From Halomonas sp. TD01 (GTDB lineage: Bacteria > Pseudomonadota > Gammaproteobacteria > Pseudomonadales > Halomonadaceae): 64,000 nucleotides of DNA. The stretch covers positions 1,736,001 through 1,800,000 of the forward strand of contig NZ_OV350343.1 of assembly GCF_923868895.1 (NCBI RefSeq), given 5' to 3'. Made by a program: the position numbers and the translations under genes. The notes below the pieces were generated by a model. It worked only from the letters and a program-made list of their open reading frames with translations. It made no database searches and had not been told where the DNA came from. Below, one piece after another: positions 45,561 to 55,246 of the stretch (position 1 is its first letter; every line of letters starts with the position of its first letter).

Positions 45561-46496
45561 TTGAACGATCCCATTATTACTATTGAAGGCTTGAACAAAA
45601 CCTATGAAGGTGGCTTTCAAGCCCTTAGCCGTGTGGATTTAACCATTCAGCGCGGCGAGATTTTTGCCTTGCTTGGCCCCAATGGGGCGGGCAAAACAAC
45701 GCTAATCAGCGTGGTGTGTGGGCTGGTGAACCCAACCCAGGGCCACGTGTTAGTGGATGGCTATGATAGCGTTAGCCACTATCGTCAGGCCCGCGAACGT
45801 ATTGGTCTTGTGCCTCAAGAACTGACCAACGAAGCCTTTGAAACGGTATGGAACACGGTCAGTTTTAGCCGTGGCTTGTTTGGAAAGCCGCCCAATCCAG
45901 CGCATATCGAGAAGGTGCTTAAGTCGCTGGCCTTGTGGGACAAACGCAACAATCGTTTGATGACTCTTTCGGGTGGCATGAAGCGCCGCGTATTGATCGC
46001 CAAAGCGCTCTCCCATGAACCGCGCATTCTATTTCTAGATGAACCCACCGCCGGGGTAGACGTCGAGTTACGCCGTGATATGTGGGAAGTGGTACGCGGG
46101 CTGCGGGATAATGGTGTCACGATCATTCTCACCACCCATTATATTGAAGAAGCCGAAGAAATGGCCGATCGCATTGGCGTTATCAATCGCGGTGAGATTG
46201 TATTGGTGGAAGAGAAAGCAGCGCTAATGAACAAGCTTGGCAGCAAGCAACTGACGCTTCAGCTGCACGCGCCACTTTCTGCGTTGCCTGCGTCCCTTGA
46301 TCAAGACGAGCTGAGCCTGGCAGCAGATGGCTATGAATTGGTGTACACCTACGATGGCCGTCAGGAAGAGGAAGGCCGCGGTATTTCTGCGCTGCTCACG
46401 CAGTTGGAAAAGGCGGGCATTGGCTTTAAAGACCTGCACACCCGGCAAAGCTCGTTGGAAGATATTTTCGTCGACTTGGTAAAGGAGCGCCCATGA
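45561..46496 (+). CDS. yadG: ABC exporter ATPase, YadG-like
   Basis: 311 residues from TTG at 45561 behind GAGGAG; an upstream ATG at 45465 lies inside ppiC. Walker [10 protein letters not shown], signature LSGGMKRRV, Walker [12 protein letters not shown] and [14 protein letters not shown]. It has the C-terminal extension of YadG-type exporter ATPases (about 240-311). It overlaps the permease gene by 4 bases. Confidence 0.9.
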   Translation: MNDPIITIEGLNKTYEGGFQALSRVDLTIQRGEIFALLGPNGAGKTTLISVVCGLVNPTQGHVLVDGYDSVSHYRQARERIGLVPQELTNEAFETVWNTVSFSRGLFGKPPNPAHIEKVLKSLALWDKRNNRLMTLSGGMKRRVLIAKALSHEPRILFLDEPTAGVDVELRRDMWEVVRGLRDNGVTIILTTHYIEEAEEMADRIGVINRGEIVLVEEKAALMNKLGSKQLTLQLHAPLSALPASLDQDELSLAADGYELVYTYDGRQEEEGRGISALLTQLEKAGIGFKDLHTRQSSLEDIFVDLVKERP

Positions 46497-47254
46497 ATCT
46501 CTACCCCGTTCGTGCCATTTATATGGCGGAAATGGCGCGTACTCGCCGCACGTTGCTGCAAAGCATTGTGTCGCCAGTGATTTCAACCTCGCTTTACTTT
46601 GTGGTGTTTGGCGCGGCGATTGGTTCACGCATCAGCGAGATTAACGGGGTCAGCTACGGTGCCTTTATTGTGCCTGGGCTGATTATGCTGATGCTACTTA
46701 CCCAGAGTGTCTCTAATGCCTCGTTTGGAATTTTCTTCCCGAAGTTCTCCGGCAGCATTTATGAAATTCTCTCAGCGCCCATCTCTTATTTAGAAGTGGT
46801 GGTTGGCTACGTAGGCGCTGCTGCCTCGAAATCGATTATTCTGGGGCTGATTATCCTGGCAACGTCCAGCTTATTTGTGCCACTGGAAATTGCTCATCCG
46901 ATTTGGATGCTGACCTTCCTGGTGCTGACCGCCGTCACTTTCAGCCTGCTGGGCTTTATTATCGGCATTTGGGCGGATGGTTTCGACAAGCTGCAGTTGG
47001 TGCCTTTGCTGGTAATCACGCCGCTAACGTTTTTGGGGGGCAGCTTCTATTCCATTGATATGCTGCCGCCGTTTTGGCAAACCGTCACTCTGGCCAACCC
47101 TGTGGTCTACTTGGTCAGTGGGTTCCGTTGGAGCTTCTACGGCATTAGCGATGTCAGCCTAGCGGCCAGCGTGGCGATGATTCTGCTCTTCCTGGCCGCT
47201 AGCCTTGCCACCATTGCCTGGATTTTCCGCACCGGTTATCGCTTAAAGCCCTAA
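46493..47254 (+). CDS. yadH: ABC-2 type permease, YadH-like
   Basis: 253 residues, six transmembrane segments, ABC-2 signature [17 protein letters not shown] with [18 protein letters not shown]. The pair resembles E. coli YadGH (308 and 256 residues). Substrate unknown. A hairpin GAGCGGT-N11-ACCGCTC follows the stop at 47273-47297 without a clear T-run. Confidence 0.9.
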   Translation: MNLYPVRAIYMAEMARTRRTLLQSIVSPVISTSLYFVVFGAAIGSRISEINGVSYGAFIVPGLIMLMLLTQSVSNASFGIFFPKFSGSIYEILSAPISYLEVVVGYVGAAASKSIILGLIILATSSLFVPLEIAHPIWMLTFLVLTAVTFSLLGFIIGIWADGFDKLQLVPLLVITPLTFLGGSFYSIDMLPPFWQTVTLANPVVYLVSGFRWSFYGISDVSLAASVAMILLFLAASLATIAWIFRTGYRLKP

Positions 47255-47367
47255 ACGCGCTGATTGCCTGTTGAGCGGTTCTTTGCCAACACCGCTCTTA
47301 TGATGACTTGTTTTTTAATCAATCGTTCTTAGCTAAACCGCTCTTAAATAAAAGGTAACTCCCGCTT

Positions 47368-48381
47368 ATGCCGCTACTGCAAAGTATTGTGCACCGCCTT
47401 GACCCATCGCTAGATGGTGAACGCTTGACCGTCACGGCGGCACCCGCGTCAACACTCGCGGCCAACGACGACCCAGTGATGGCAAGCTTGGTGAATTCGC
47501 TAAATGACACCTACAACACCAAAGCCAAAGGGTGGGGGCGATTTGCTGAGCAGGGCGAGCAGGCTGGGCCGCTGGTCGCCTGGCTGCGGGCATATATGGC
47601 AGAAGAGCAGGATTTCACCCAGCTTTCTATTGCTATTGCAGAACGCTTGGCGCAAACACTGCAAGAGCAGCTCTCTGTTAGCGGCTACTTAGTGTTCGCA
47701 CATCTGCGACAGGGCGATACCGAGACGCTGTTTCTAGGCTTAGTCCATCAACGGGAAGGTATTGGCATTAACGCAGAACACCAAGCGGTGCCCGCTGCGC
47801 AGCTTAATACCAGCCAGCTCACCCTGGCAGCACGGGTAAACCTTACCCAGTGGCAGAGCGATTCTGAAAGCGCACAATATGTGTCATTTTTAAAAGATCG
47901 CGGCGGCAAAAAGCTCGCCGATGGTTTGGTAGCGCTGTTGGGAATGGAGGAGGGCATTGATGCTCCCGCCGAGACCCGCACGCTGCTGAAAGCCTTCAGT
48001 GATTACGTCGAAAAAGAGGACTACGACGACGAAGCCAGCCGAGAAAAAACCGACACTTTGGTCGACTACGCCAATGAACAGCTGCGCCGTGGCGAGCCAA
48101 TGACGTTAGAAGAACTTTCGGGGCTGGTGGACGAAAAGCAGCCCAAAGCGTTTTACGACCATATCCGTAATGCTGACTACGGTCTTTCTCCAGAGATCCC
48201 GCCGGACAAGCGCACCATCAGTCAGTTTCGCCGATTTACCGGGCGCGCTGGGGGCGTATCGATTAGTTTTGACTCTCACCTGCTTGGGTCCAGCATTGAG
48301 TACGATGAAAACCAGGATCGTCTGATTATCAAGCAAGTGCCCAAACAGCTAAAAGAGCAGTTGGCGAAGCGCAAGGAGTGA
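47368..48381 (+). CDS. yejK: Nucleoid-associated protein YejK/NdpA
   Basis: 337 residues, the usual size for NdpA. Recognisable stretches are LVNSLNDTYNTKAKGWGRF, YLVFAHLRQGDTETLFLG, YVSFLKDRGGKKLADGL and VSISFDSHLLGSSIEYD. A DNA-binding nucleoid protein of the cytoplasm. It has its own start behind AAAGG and a gap of about 110 bp on each side. Confidence 0.93.
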   Translation: MPLLQSIVHRLDPSLDGERLTVTAAPASTLAANDDPVMASLVNSLNDTYNTKAKGWGRFAEQGEQAGPLVAWLRAYMAEEQDFTQLSIAIAERLAQTLQEQLSVSGYLVFAHLRQGDTETLFLGLVHQREGIGINAEHQAVPAAQLNTSQLTLAARVNLTQWQSDSESAQYVSFLKDRGGKKLADGLVALLGMEEGIDAPAETRTLLKAFSDYVEKEDYDDEASREKTDTLVDYANEQLRRGEPMTLEELSGLVDEKQPKAFYDHIRNADYGLSPEIPPDKRTISQFRRFTGRAGGVSISFDSHLLGSSIEYDENQDRLIIKQVPKQLKEQLAKRKE

Positions 48382-48490
48382 GGGAGCAACTGTGAGGTGT
48401 AAGGTGTGCTTCCAGTTTTCAGGCAGTGTCTAGGCACTTAGTACGGTAACTGCAGTCGAATAGCAAGATTCAATAACAGGAGAGCTTAAC

Positions 48491-48943
48491 GTGCTGGATG
48501 CCATTAGCAATTTTTTCCAACGCGCGCTGGCAGAACCTGAACAGCGCGATAATCAAACCCTGACGCTAGAACTCGCAACGGCGGCGTTGCTTTGTGAAGT
48601 CATGCGCGCCGATTACGATAAAAGCGATGCTGAACGCGCCGCACTGAAGCAGATGTTAATCAATCGCTACCACCTAAGTGAAAGCGACGTTAACGAGTTA
48701 ATGACGTTGGCGGAAGCAGAAGTGGATGACGCCGTCGATCATTACCAGTTTGTCAGCCTGATAAAAGAGCACTACGTTTATGAGCAGCGCTGCGAGTTAG
48801 TGGCATTAATGTGGCAGCTTGCCTGGGCAGACGGCAGCATCGACCCGCTTGAAGAGCACCGTATCCGGCGGCTGGCAGACCTCCTGCACGTCAGCCATAG
48901 CGACTTTATTCGCAGCAAGCTTGCTAATACGCCGCAGGTTTAA
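48491..48943 (+). CDS. TerB-family protein
   Basis: 150 residues from GTG behind AGGAG. An all-helical TerB-like domain with paired acidic motifs, MRADYDKSDAERAALK and WADGSIDPLEEHRIRR, that in TerB proteins bind metal or contact membranes. Although named for tellurite resistance, family members are widespread in stress responses. No other ter gene is nearby. Confidence 0.85.
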   Translation: MLDAISNFFQRALAEPEQRDNQTLTLELATAALLCEVMRADYDKSDAERAALKQMLINRYHLSESDVNELMTLAEAEVDDAVDHYQFVSLIKEHYVYEQRCELVALMWQLAWADGSIDPLEEHRIRRLADLLHVSHSDFIRSKLANTPQV

Positions 48944-49044
48944 CAGCAAGCTCCAACAAACAGTAAACCTAAGCAGTAAACCCGAGCCGTCGACATAGCC
49001 ATTGTTATAGCTATTGAAACAGGACATGGAGCGCCAAAACGCCA

Positions 49045-49638
49045 ATGAGTGATATGCAGGATGCATCGAACTTAACCGAACTGATTAACACCATGGAACG
49101 AATGGAGCGTGAAAAAGCCAAGGTAAGCGTAGACGACGTGGTTCACGCGGTAGGCAGGCGTTCGTTTGGGCCACTGTTGCTGGTCGCCGGGCTAATTACG
49201 CTCGCGCCCATCATTGGTGATATTCCCGGTATGCCAACTCTAATGGCGATGCTGGTAGTGCTCACGTCCGTTCAGTTATTAATCGGCAGGGAAACTTTCT
49301 GGTTACCTAAATGGCTGGTAAAACGCTCGATCTCCCGAACCAAATTCGATAAAGCCATCCAGTATATGAAGAAGCCCGCCAAGTGGGTCGATGGTTTGCT
49401 AGGGGTGCGCCTAGCGTGGATGACCGGCTATATCGGGATACGCGTCACTGCCGTGATGTGCTTACTCATCGCGTTAGCCATGCCGCCGATGGAGTTTATT
49501 CCGTTTAGCGCCAACGGCGCGGGTTTAGCGCTGACACTGTTCGGTTTAGGATTAGTTGCCAGAGACGGCATAATGCTCTCGCTGGGTTTTCTACTCACCG
49601 GGGTCACCTTTACCGTTGTGCTGATTAACGTGCTATAA
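49045..49638 (+). CDS. ExoD-family membrane protein
   Basis: 197 residues. Early cytoplasmic helix, then four to five transmembrane segments with GRRSFGPLLLVAGLITLAP, DIPGMPTLMA and the late FSANGAGLALTLFGLGLVARDG, the family pattern of ExoD (linked to exopolysaccharide production and alkali tolerance in Rhizobium). Function here is not shown by context. Confidence 0.87.
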   Translation: MSDMQDASNLTELINTMERMEREKAKVSVDDVVHAVGRRSFGPLLLVAGLITLAPIIGDIPGMPTLMAMLVVLTSVQLLIGRETFWLPKWLVKRSISRTKFDKAIQYMKKPAKWVDGLLGVRLAWMTGYIGIRVTAVMCLLIALAMPPMEFIPFSANGAGLALTLFGLGLVARDGIMLSLGFLLTGVTFTVVLINVL

Positions 49639-49702
49639 ACCCGCGTACGATCATCCTAGCGCCGCCAAAATCGGCGACTTTTTAAAGGAGAAAATTCGCA
49701 CC

Positions 49703-50338
49703 ATGTCTGATCCAGTACCGCCTAGTTCGTTATCATCAAGCTCGTCGTCACCAAGCTCATCATCGCCACATTCATCCCAGACACATTCAGCGCCGCCACC
49801 CGCACCCAAGACGCCGCACGAACAATCGCCTTGGGAGCGGCGAATTGAAACAGCGCTTTGGAATTCGCGCTTTCTGGTAATGCTGGCGGTAGTGCCAAGC
49901 CTATTAGGCTCACTGATGCTGTTTATTGTTGGAACGCTAGATATCTTAACTGTGGTGGGTGACGTACTGCGTTACTACTTGATTGATAGCTCTCAAGATA
50001 TTCACGACACCTTGGTGCCAGACATTATTATCGCCGTTGATGTTTATTTGATTGCGATAGTGCTGCTAATCTTCGGGCTAGGTATCTATCGACTGTTTGT
50101 TTCCCGTATCGATCAGGCGGAAGTGAGCTATCCCAAGCACCCGTTTAACGTAGGCTCGCTGGATCAGCTCAAGGACAAAATTGCCCGTGTGGTGATTCTT
50201 GCGGTAATTATTGAGTTTTTCCGCGCTGTGGTGGATATCCGTTTCACGACGCCACTGGAAGCCATCTACCTCGCGCTTTCGGTGCTGGCGCTTGCCGCAG
50301 CGCTTTATCTTATGAGTCTTGGCCATAAAGATGAGTAA
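49703..50338 (+). CDS. YqhA-family (UPF0114) membrane protein with serine-rich N-terminus
   Basis: 211 residues. The first ~45 residues are Ser/Pro-rich and coded by near-repeated tcatc/tcgtc triplets; the rest has four transmembrane segments with WNSRFLVMLAVVPSLLGS, DVYLIAIVLLIFGLGIYRLF and SLDQLKDKIARVVI as in YqhA. The low-complexity leader is an addition compared with the E. coli protein (about 164 residues). Ribosome site AAAGGAG. Confidence 0.87.
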   Translation: MSDPVPPSSLSSSSSSPSSSSPHSSQTHSAPPPAPKTPHEQSPWERRIETALWNSRFLVMLAVVPSLLGSLMLFIVGTLDILTVVGDVLRYYLIDSSQDIHDTLVPDIIIAVDVYLIAIVLLIFGLGIYRLFVSRIDQAEVSYPKHPFNVGSLDQLKDKIARVVILAVIIEFFRAVVDIRFTTPLEAIYLALSVLALAAALYLMSLGHKDE

Positions 50339-50391
50339 ATAAGGATAAGTAAATAAGAATGGGTAGAAACGAGCCGCTACTCACTTTTTGG

Positions 50392-51393
50392 CTATTCATC
50401 TTCTAGCAAGCCAACCACTAACTGGTTTAGCTGCTGCTGAAACTGACCGCCGGGCGAAGGCGGTGTTGGGTCGGAGGTGATCACCAGGGTCATCTCCCGC
50501 TCGGGAATCACATAAAGTGCTTGGCCGCCGTATCCACGCCCGTACATAACAGGCTCCTGCGCCAAAGTGGTGATAAACCATCCGTAGCCGTAACCATCGC
50601 CTGTCCAGGGCGATTGACCTCTCGGCGTCCACGACGCCTCTACCCAGCCTTCTGGTAATACTCGCTTGCCATCGACCATGCCGTCATTGCGATAAAGTTC
50701 GCCTACTTCCACAAGCGCTCTTGGGGAAAGCTGCATATCGTTGCCCCCAAAGTAAATACCTTGGGGGTCTTGCGGCCAGGCAGGAATCGTAATGTCCAGT
50801 GGTTCGCCAAGCAGGCGCTGGGCAAGGGCATGAGTACTTTCACCACTTGCCTGGGTTAGCGCCGCAGAGAGTAAATGGCTAGTGCCAGTGGAGTAGAGCA
50901 TGCGACCACCGGGTTCATCGACAAACGGGCGGGTAAGCGCATCGTTCACCCAGTTGCTGCTGGCGACCCAGGCGCCATAGTTGCTACCCGATGTACGTTC
51001 TAGGCCTGCCTGTAAGGAAAGCAGATGCGCCACAGTAATATCGTTTACCCGTGGGTCTATGCCGCTAGGTAGTTGGCCTAACAGGTCTGCTAAGGGCTGC
51101 TCGGTAGACGCAATAATGCCGTCTTCAATGGCCGCACCAGTAATAGCGGCTAGCACGGTTTTAGAAAGCGACTTGATGTTGGCGGGTGTAGCCGGTCCAG
51201 GGCCGCCTTGATGACGTTCGTGAACAATATCGCCTCGGTAAGCGACCACCACCGTATGCACACGGCTGAGCGCTCCTGCTTTTTTATCAAGCGTTTGCAG
51301 CGCCTCAGCCGAAGGTTGGCTTGCTAAGGCAAACGTAGGAAGAAACCACGACACGGTGAGTGTAAGCAGTAGAGGGAGAGCAGGGCTGCGCAT
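50392..51393 (-). CDS. Class C beta-lactamase-related serine hydrolase
   Basis: 333 residues from ATG at 51393 (site AAGG, then signal peptide MRSPALPLLLTLTVSWFLPT). The longer frame to 51537 adds a second hydrophobic stretch without a ribosome site. S-x-x-K as SLSKT, a Tyr in NYGAW, and a late HGG-like motif GRGYGGQALYV. It resembles the AmpC/esterase/EstB group; a cell-wall or ester substrate is possible. Confidence 0.85.
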   Translation of the reverse strand: MRSPALPLLLTLTVSWFLPTFALASQPSAEALQTLDKKAGALSRVHTVVVAYRGDIVHERHQGGPGPATPANIKSLSKTVLAAITGAAIEDGIIASTEQPLADLLGQLPSGIDPRVNDITVAHLLSLQAGLERTSGSNYGAWVASSNWVNDALTRPFVDEPGGRMLYSTGTSHLLSAALTQASGESTHALAQRLLGEPLDITIPAWPQDPQGIYFGGNDMQLSPRALVEVGELYRNDGMVDGKRVLPEGWVEASWTPRGQSPWTGDGYGYGWFITTLAQEPVMYGRGYGGQALYVIPEREMTLVITSDPTPPSPGGQFQQQLNQLVVGLLEDE

Positions 51394-51647
51394 TAATGGA
51401 CCTTCTAAGATAAAAGTTAACTCATCATTATACGAACTGGGGGTCTTGATAAATAAGTATCGTACAAGGTTCGAGGCGATAAGCGACAGGAGGTTCAATA
51501 AAAGGCAGGTTAACCCCATCAAGAGTAAATTACGCAAACATAACCAATCACTGCTAGGCTTGGGGTGTTATTTCAAAGGTAAGCACCCGGCTGCCTTTTT
51601 TGAAACGAAAAGCAAATCCCAAAACGCAAAAAGCAAGGAGTGCCGTT

Positions 51648-51722
51648 ATGCGTAACATTATCTACATTATTGGTCTAATCGTTGTTGTGCTGTTTATTTT
51701 ATCGTTGCTCGGACTGCGCTAA
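51648..51722 (+). CDS. 24-residue single-helix membrane mini-protein
   Basis: Starts at ATG 51648 behind AAGGAG with good spacing and ends at TAA; the product is MRNIIYIIGLIVVVLFILSL plus GLR, one hydrophobic helix with a positive N-terminus. A strong terminator follows 20 bp later. No family is recognised. Site, helix and terminator together argue for a real gene. Confidence 0.6.
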   Translation: MRNIIYIIGLIVVVLFILSLLGLR

Positions 51723-51741
51723 GCACACCACGCCAATAAAA

Positions 51742-51780
51742 AAGCGCCCGCGGCCCCTTCTGCAGGTCTTGCGGGCGCTT
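51742..51780. terminator. Bidirectional terminator
   Basis: 10-bp perfect stem AAGCGCCCGC / GCGGGCGCTT, loop 19 bases, A-run before and T-rich bases after. It can serve the plus-strand mini-protein and the minus-strand gene ending at 51844. Confidence 0.82.
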
Positions 51781-51843
51781 TGGTTTATAGAGCAGTACTG
51801 ATCAGTTCTCAATGCCGTGGCTTTCAGAGCAAAACGAGCGCGA

Positions 51844-52173
51844 TTAAGCGCAGTCGGCAGCACCCTGACCAAACATATCAAACATCAGTTCACGGCCCAT
51901 CGTGGTCAGCACGAAGCGGTCATAATCATTAAATTCAGCGGCACCGCTTTCTTCAAGTACCCGTTGGCATGTTTTCCAACTAGCGCAATGACCATTCAAA
52001 TGAGCCAGCTCGCGCCGGGAAAGACCGCGCTGCGGCAAGGTAATAGTTTCGAGCACATGGCCGTTATCGTAAAGAAGCTCAGCAACGGTAGAAAGACAGT
52101 GGCGTAGGCTGCGCTGCACATGATAAGCGGCAGACGCTACGGTGGATGCGGGTTGTGACACCTCGGAAGGCAT
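51844..52173 (-). CDS. Hypothetical protein
   Basis: 109 residues from ATG at 52173, correctly placed behind AGGAGAA; a start at 52221 has no site. Soluble, mainly helical by eye, with four cysteines (RHCLS, GHCAS, KTCQR, ADCA), and a DYDRFVLTTMGRELMFDMFG segment. No family recognised. Confidence 0.72.
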   Translation of the reverse strand: MPSEVSQPASTVASAAYHVQRSLRHCLSTVAELLYDNGHVLETITLPQRGLSRRELAHLNGHCASWKTCQRVLEESGAAEFNDYDRFVLTTMGRELMFDMFGQGAADCA

Positions 52174-52620
52174 AAGTCGTTCTCCTGCAAACGGCCCTAA
52201 AATGGGCTTGTTGCAGTGCATTATAAAGCAATACAGATGTTAGACCAAGGTCTATATTTAGAGGGTTGTAGTTCCTCTGTCCCTATTAGGGTGCTACATG
52301 GTAGTAGATACTACGGTTTATTAGTGAACTCTTATGCCAATGCCTATTCAGAAGGTAAAGATGAATAAAGTTAAGGGTGGTGTTTGATTAATAGTTGAGT
52401 TTAATTAATTGAATTTATTCGGTTAAAATATTTTCGCTACCAATTGTTACTTTGCGTTACGTAAATGGTGAGCAAAGAGTGTTATGTTCAAGCTATAGCT
52501 AACCTTGTCGAGACTTCAGGGTGAAGAAATCAACAAATAGTGCTACGCAATAATTCATACACAAACGGTATTTATAGTAGGTAGTAAGCGTAGCAGCATT
52601 TTAGAAAAGGCATGTGTTTT
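52174..52620. other. A+T-rich intergenic region before fliD copy 1
   Basis: 446 bp without a gene. A weak sigma-28-like element TCAAGCTA-N11-GTCGAGAC lies at 52488-52514; the -35 half is good and the -10 half only partly fits GCCGATAA. Other promoters may be present. Confidence 0.35.
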
Positions 52621-53979
52621 ATGGCTTCGATTACATCACTTGGTATTGGCTCTGGATTGGATCTCACCGGCTTGTTAGATAAACTTCGTGAAGCAGAGCA
52701 GCAAAAGCTAGTGCCAATTCGACAGCAGGTTGAATCTGAGCAAGCAAAAATATCTGCATTTGGGCAATTGAAAGGTGGACTATCGCAGTTGCAAACAGCG
52801 GCTTCAGCACTTAATAACGCTGATCTTTATGAAAGCTTAACCACCTCTGTTGAGGGAGATGGAGTTCGTGCGGTTACCAGTGATGATGCCCAGCCTGGCC
52901 AATATGAGGTTGCCGTAGAGCAGCTAGCCACAGCAGGCAGCCTTGCAACTGAACGCTTAGCAGCGCCAGATGAAGCGATTATCGACGGTGATACTGAACT
53001 GGCATTTGCATTTTCAGATAGTGATATGAGCCTCATCACTATTGCAGATGGGAGTTCTCTCGAAAATATTCGTGATGCGATTAACACTGAAAGTGATGGT
53101 CGCTTGAATGCCTCTATTATCAACGATGGCGAAGGGTATCGGTTGTCGGTTAATGCAACAGAAACAGGGGCGAATGCCAGTATTCAAAGCACCAATTTTA
53201 GCGATATTTTAGCCGATGATGTTGCCACCAGTGATTCTCAGGTAGTGCAAGAAGGCTTAGATGCGCTCGTTAACGTGAATGGTATCGATATTGTCAGCTC
53301 GTCGAACCAGATAGAAGAAGCCATCCAAGGAGTAACATTAAATCTAAATGAAGCGAATACATCCAATACCATTACCGTCGCCCAGGACAGCCAGGCCATT
53401 AATGAAGAAGTGAAGGCTTTTGTTGAGGCGTTTAATACGCTGAAAGGCACCATCGGTGATTTGACAGCCTTTGATGCCGCAAGTGGCCAAGCGGGCCAAC
53501 TTAATGGCGATAGTGCTACTCGTGCTGTTGAATCTACGCTACGTAGTGTACTTAGCGGCATGGTGGATGGGGAGGGTTTACGAGTTCTCTCTGATGTGGG
53601 TATTTCTCTACAAGTAGATGGGACTTTGGAACTTGATGAAAGCGTGTTAAACAGCGCAATTGCCAATCAGCCTGATGCTTTGGCGAATTTCTTTGCAGGG
53701 CCTGATAGCAAAAGCGGTATGGCGGGGCAGGTTAATGAGGCTATTGGACAGATGTTGAATGATTCAGGAGCCGTGCAAAACGCTATCAGTGGGTCAGAGC
53801 GTCGAGTTGAGTCTTTTGATGATCGACTCTCCCGCACTGAGGTTCGTATTGAAGAGACGGTGGAGCGGTATCGTACTCAGTTCGCTCAATTGGATACGAT
53901 GATGTCCCAAATGAACTCCACCAGTAATTATTTGACACAGCAGCTGGCAGGCTTGAATCAGCAGCAAACACAAAGCTAA
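52621..53979 (+). CDS. fliD: Flagellar filament cap protein, copy 1
   Basis: 452 residues from ATG at 52621, matching the start of the second copy (MASITSLGIGSGLDLTGLL); ATG at 52612 abuts AAAAGG and is less likely. FliD folds at the filament tip and places flagellin subunits. The N- and C-terminal D0/D1 regions (KLREAEQQKL, ERYRTQFAQLDTMMSQMNST) are typical. About 50% identical by eye with copy 2; the two differ most in the middle. Terminator at 54018-54047. Confidence 0.94.
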   Translation: MASITSLGIGSGLDLTGLLDKLREAEQQKLVPIRQQVESEQAKISAFGQLKGGLSQLQTAASALNNADLYESLTTSVEGDGVRAVTSDDAQPGQYEVAVEQLATAGSLATERLAAPDEAIIDGDTELAFAFSDSDMSLITIADGSSLENIRDAINTESDGRLNASIINDGEGYRLSVNATETGANASIQSTNFSDILADDVATSDSQVVQEGLDALVNVNGIDIVSSSNQIEEAIQGVTLNLNEANTSNTITVAQDSQAINEEVKAFVEAFNTLKGTIGDLTAFDAASGQAGQLNGDSATRAVESTLRSVLSGMVDGEGLRVLSDVGISLQVDGTLELDESVLNSAIANQPDALANFFAGPDSKSGMAGQVNEAIGQMLNDSGAVQNAISGSERRVESFDDRLSRTEVRIEETVERYRTQFAQLDTMMSQMNSTSNYLTQQLAGLNQQQTQS

Positions 53980-54017
53980 TAAAAACAAAACCATACAGTT
54001 GGCTTAGCGTTTAAAAG

Positions 54018-54047
54018 AAGCCAAGTTTCACTAACTTGGCTTTTTTT
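54018..54047 (+). terminator. Terminator after fliD copy 1
   Basis: 10-bp stem AAGCCAAGTT / AACTTGGCTT, loop of 5, followed by a T-run. Confidence 0.92.
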
Positions 54048-54069
54048 ATGTCTGATAGGGAGGGCGGAT

Positions 54070-55155
54070 GCAGACTCTGAGTGCAACACACTCATTGGAT
54101 GGTTGATGGGCTTTCATGGTACTTGGCCATCAGCTCGCTCATCACTTCTATCGGACATTTAAATCCAAAGCGTTTTCGAGGTCGCATATTCAGCTCAAAG
54201 GCAATGGCGTCCAGCTCTTCCTGGCTATGTACTGAAAGGTCCGTTCCTTTCGGTAAATATTGACGGATAAGGCCATTGATATTCTCATTGGCCCCACGTT
54301 GCCAGGGGCTATGGGGATCGCAAAAGTAAATCGCAACGCCGGTTTCTTGAGTGATTTTTGCATGTTGTGCCATTTCACGCCCCTGATCATAGGTCATGCT
54401 TTTTCGAGCGGTGGTCGGCATTCGATTCAGAGCAGCACTAAAGCCTGCTACGGCGGAGGTGGCGGTGGCGTCGTCCATTTTTGCGAGGATCAGATAGCCA
54501 CTACTAAGCTCTACCAAGGTGCCTACCGCGGACGCGTTATTCTTACCTTTGATCAGATCGCCTTCCCAGTGGCCGGGCATTTCACGCTTACTGACCTCGG
54601 GCGGACGTAAGTGAATGCTGACCATGTCAGGGATCTGGCCACGTCGATCCACTTCGCCACGGCGAGGCTTGCGTGTGGTTTTACCTTGTCGCAAGCAGTG
54701 AATCAGTTCCTTGCGAAGGTGGCCAACAGGCAAGGCATAAATGGCCGTGTAGATGGTCTCTCGGCAGACGTAGGCATCGCGCAAATCAGGTAGTTTCATC
54801 GTCTTGAGCTTGCCGCTAATTTGTTCGGGAGACAAGCGTCGCCGCAACATATGCACGATGAGATCAAACCGCTCGGTGCCTGGCAAAAGCTTACGCGCAG
54901 GACGACAGACCTCTCGACGCTTTTCTCGCTGACGTTGGGCGTACCGGGCGCAGTAACCGTTCTGGGCCATTTGGTTACGGCGTATTTCACGAGAGATGGT
55001 TGAAGGAGCTCGCCCCAGGAGCTGGGCAATATGCCGAAGGCTCATCCCTTGGGCTTGACCCACTTGGATGCTGGCACGTTCTTCAATACTGAGTTCGAGG
55101 TAAGACATGGGACAACACCTTAGCGAAATGCTCAGGTGTTGCACTCAGTTTCTGC
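54070..55155 (-). mobile_element. IS30-family insertion sequence
   Basis: About 1086 bp bounded by inverted repeats GCAGANNCTGAGTGCAACAC (54070-54089 and 55136-55155), 18 of 20 bases matching. It contains a single full-length transposase gene. No target duplication is obvious at the edges. It is inserted between the two fliD genes, 20 bp upstream of the sigma-28 promoter of copy 2. Confidence 0.88.
54092..55108 (-). CDS. IS30-family transposase
   Basis: 338 residues from ATG at 55108. N-terminal HTH (LSIEERASIQVGQAQGMSLR, then LGRAPSTISREIRRN) and a DDE integrase core: HWEGDLIKGKNN, MTYDQGREMAQH and PHSPWQRGANENINGLIR. All three acidic positions appear intact, with no frameshift. The start 36 bases upstream in the same frame is not favoured. 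Confidence 0.93.
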   Translation of the reverse strand: MSYLELSIEERASIQVGQAQGMSLRHIAQLLGRAPSTISREIRRNQMAQNGYCARYAQRQREKRREVCRPARKLLPGTERFDLIVHMLRRRLSPEQISGKLKTMKLPDLRDAYVCRETIYTAIYALPVGHLRKELIHCLRQGKTTRKPRRGEVDRRGQIPDMVSIHLRPPEVSKREMPGHWEGDLIKGKNNASAVGTLVELSSGYLILAKMDDATATSAVAGFSAALNRMPTTARKSMTYDQGREMAQHAKITQETGVAIYFCDPHSPWQRGANENINGLIRQYLPKGTDLSVHSQEELDAIAFELNMRPRKRFGFKCPIEVMSELMAKYHESPSTIQ

Positions 55156-55174
55156 GGCCAAGGAGAATAAGCGC

Positions 55175-55201
55175 TAAAGTTGCTGCCTTTTTTGCCGATA
55201 T
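55175..55201 (+). promoter_or_regulatory. Sigma-28 promoter of fliD copy 2
   Basis: TAAAGTTG-N11-GCCGATAT fits the flagellar consensus TAAAGTTT-N11-GCCGATAA at 14 of 16 bases. It starts 20 bp from the IS30 right end, so the insertion leaves it intact. Confidence 0.85.
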
Positions 55202-55246
55202 GCTCAATACAAGCATCATTAACTAAATATACAAGGAACTGAGCCA

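Noticed and set aside
45161..45598. 145-residue minus-strand frame across ppiC
   Set aside because: Covers the complete, well-recognised ppiC gene on the other strand and shows no coding features.
48491..48943. Tellurite resistance locus
   Set aside because: Only one TerB-like gene is present, without terA, terC, terD or terE; the name would mislead.
53238..53666. 142-residue minus-strand frame inside fliD copy 1
   Set aside because: Shadow of fliD; sequence is Ser/Thr-rich with no domain or ribosome site.
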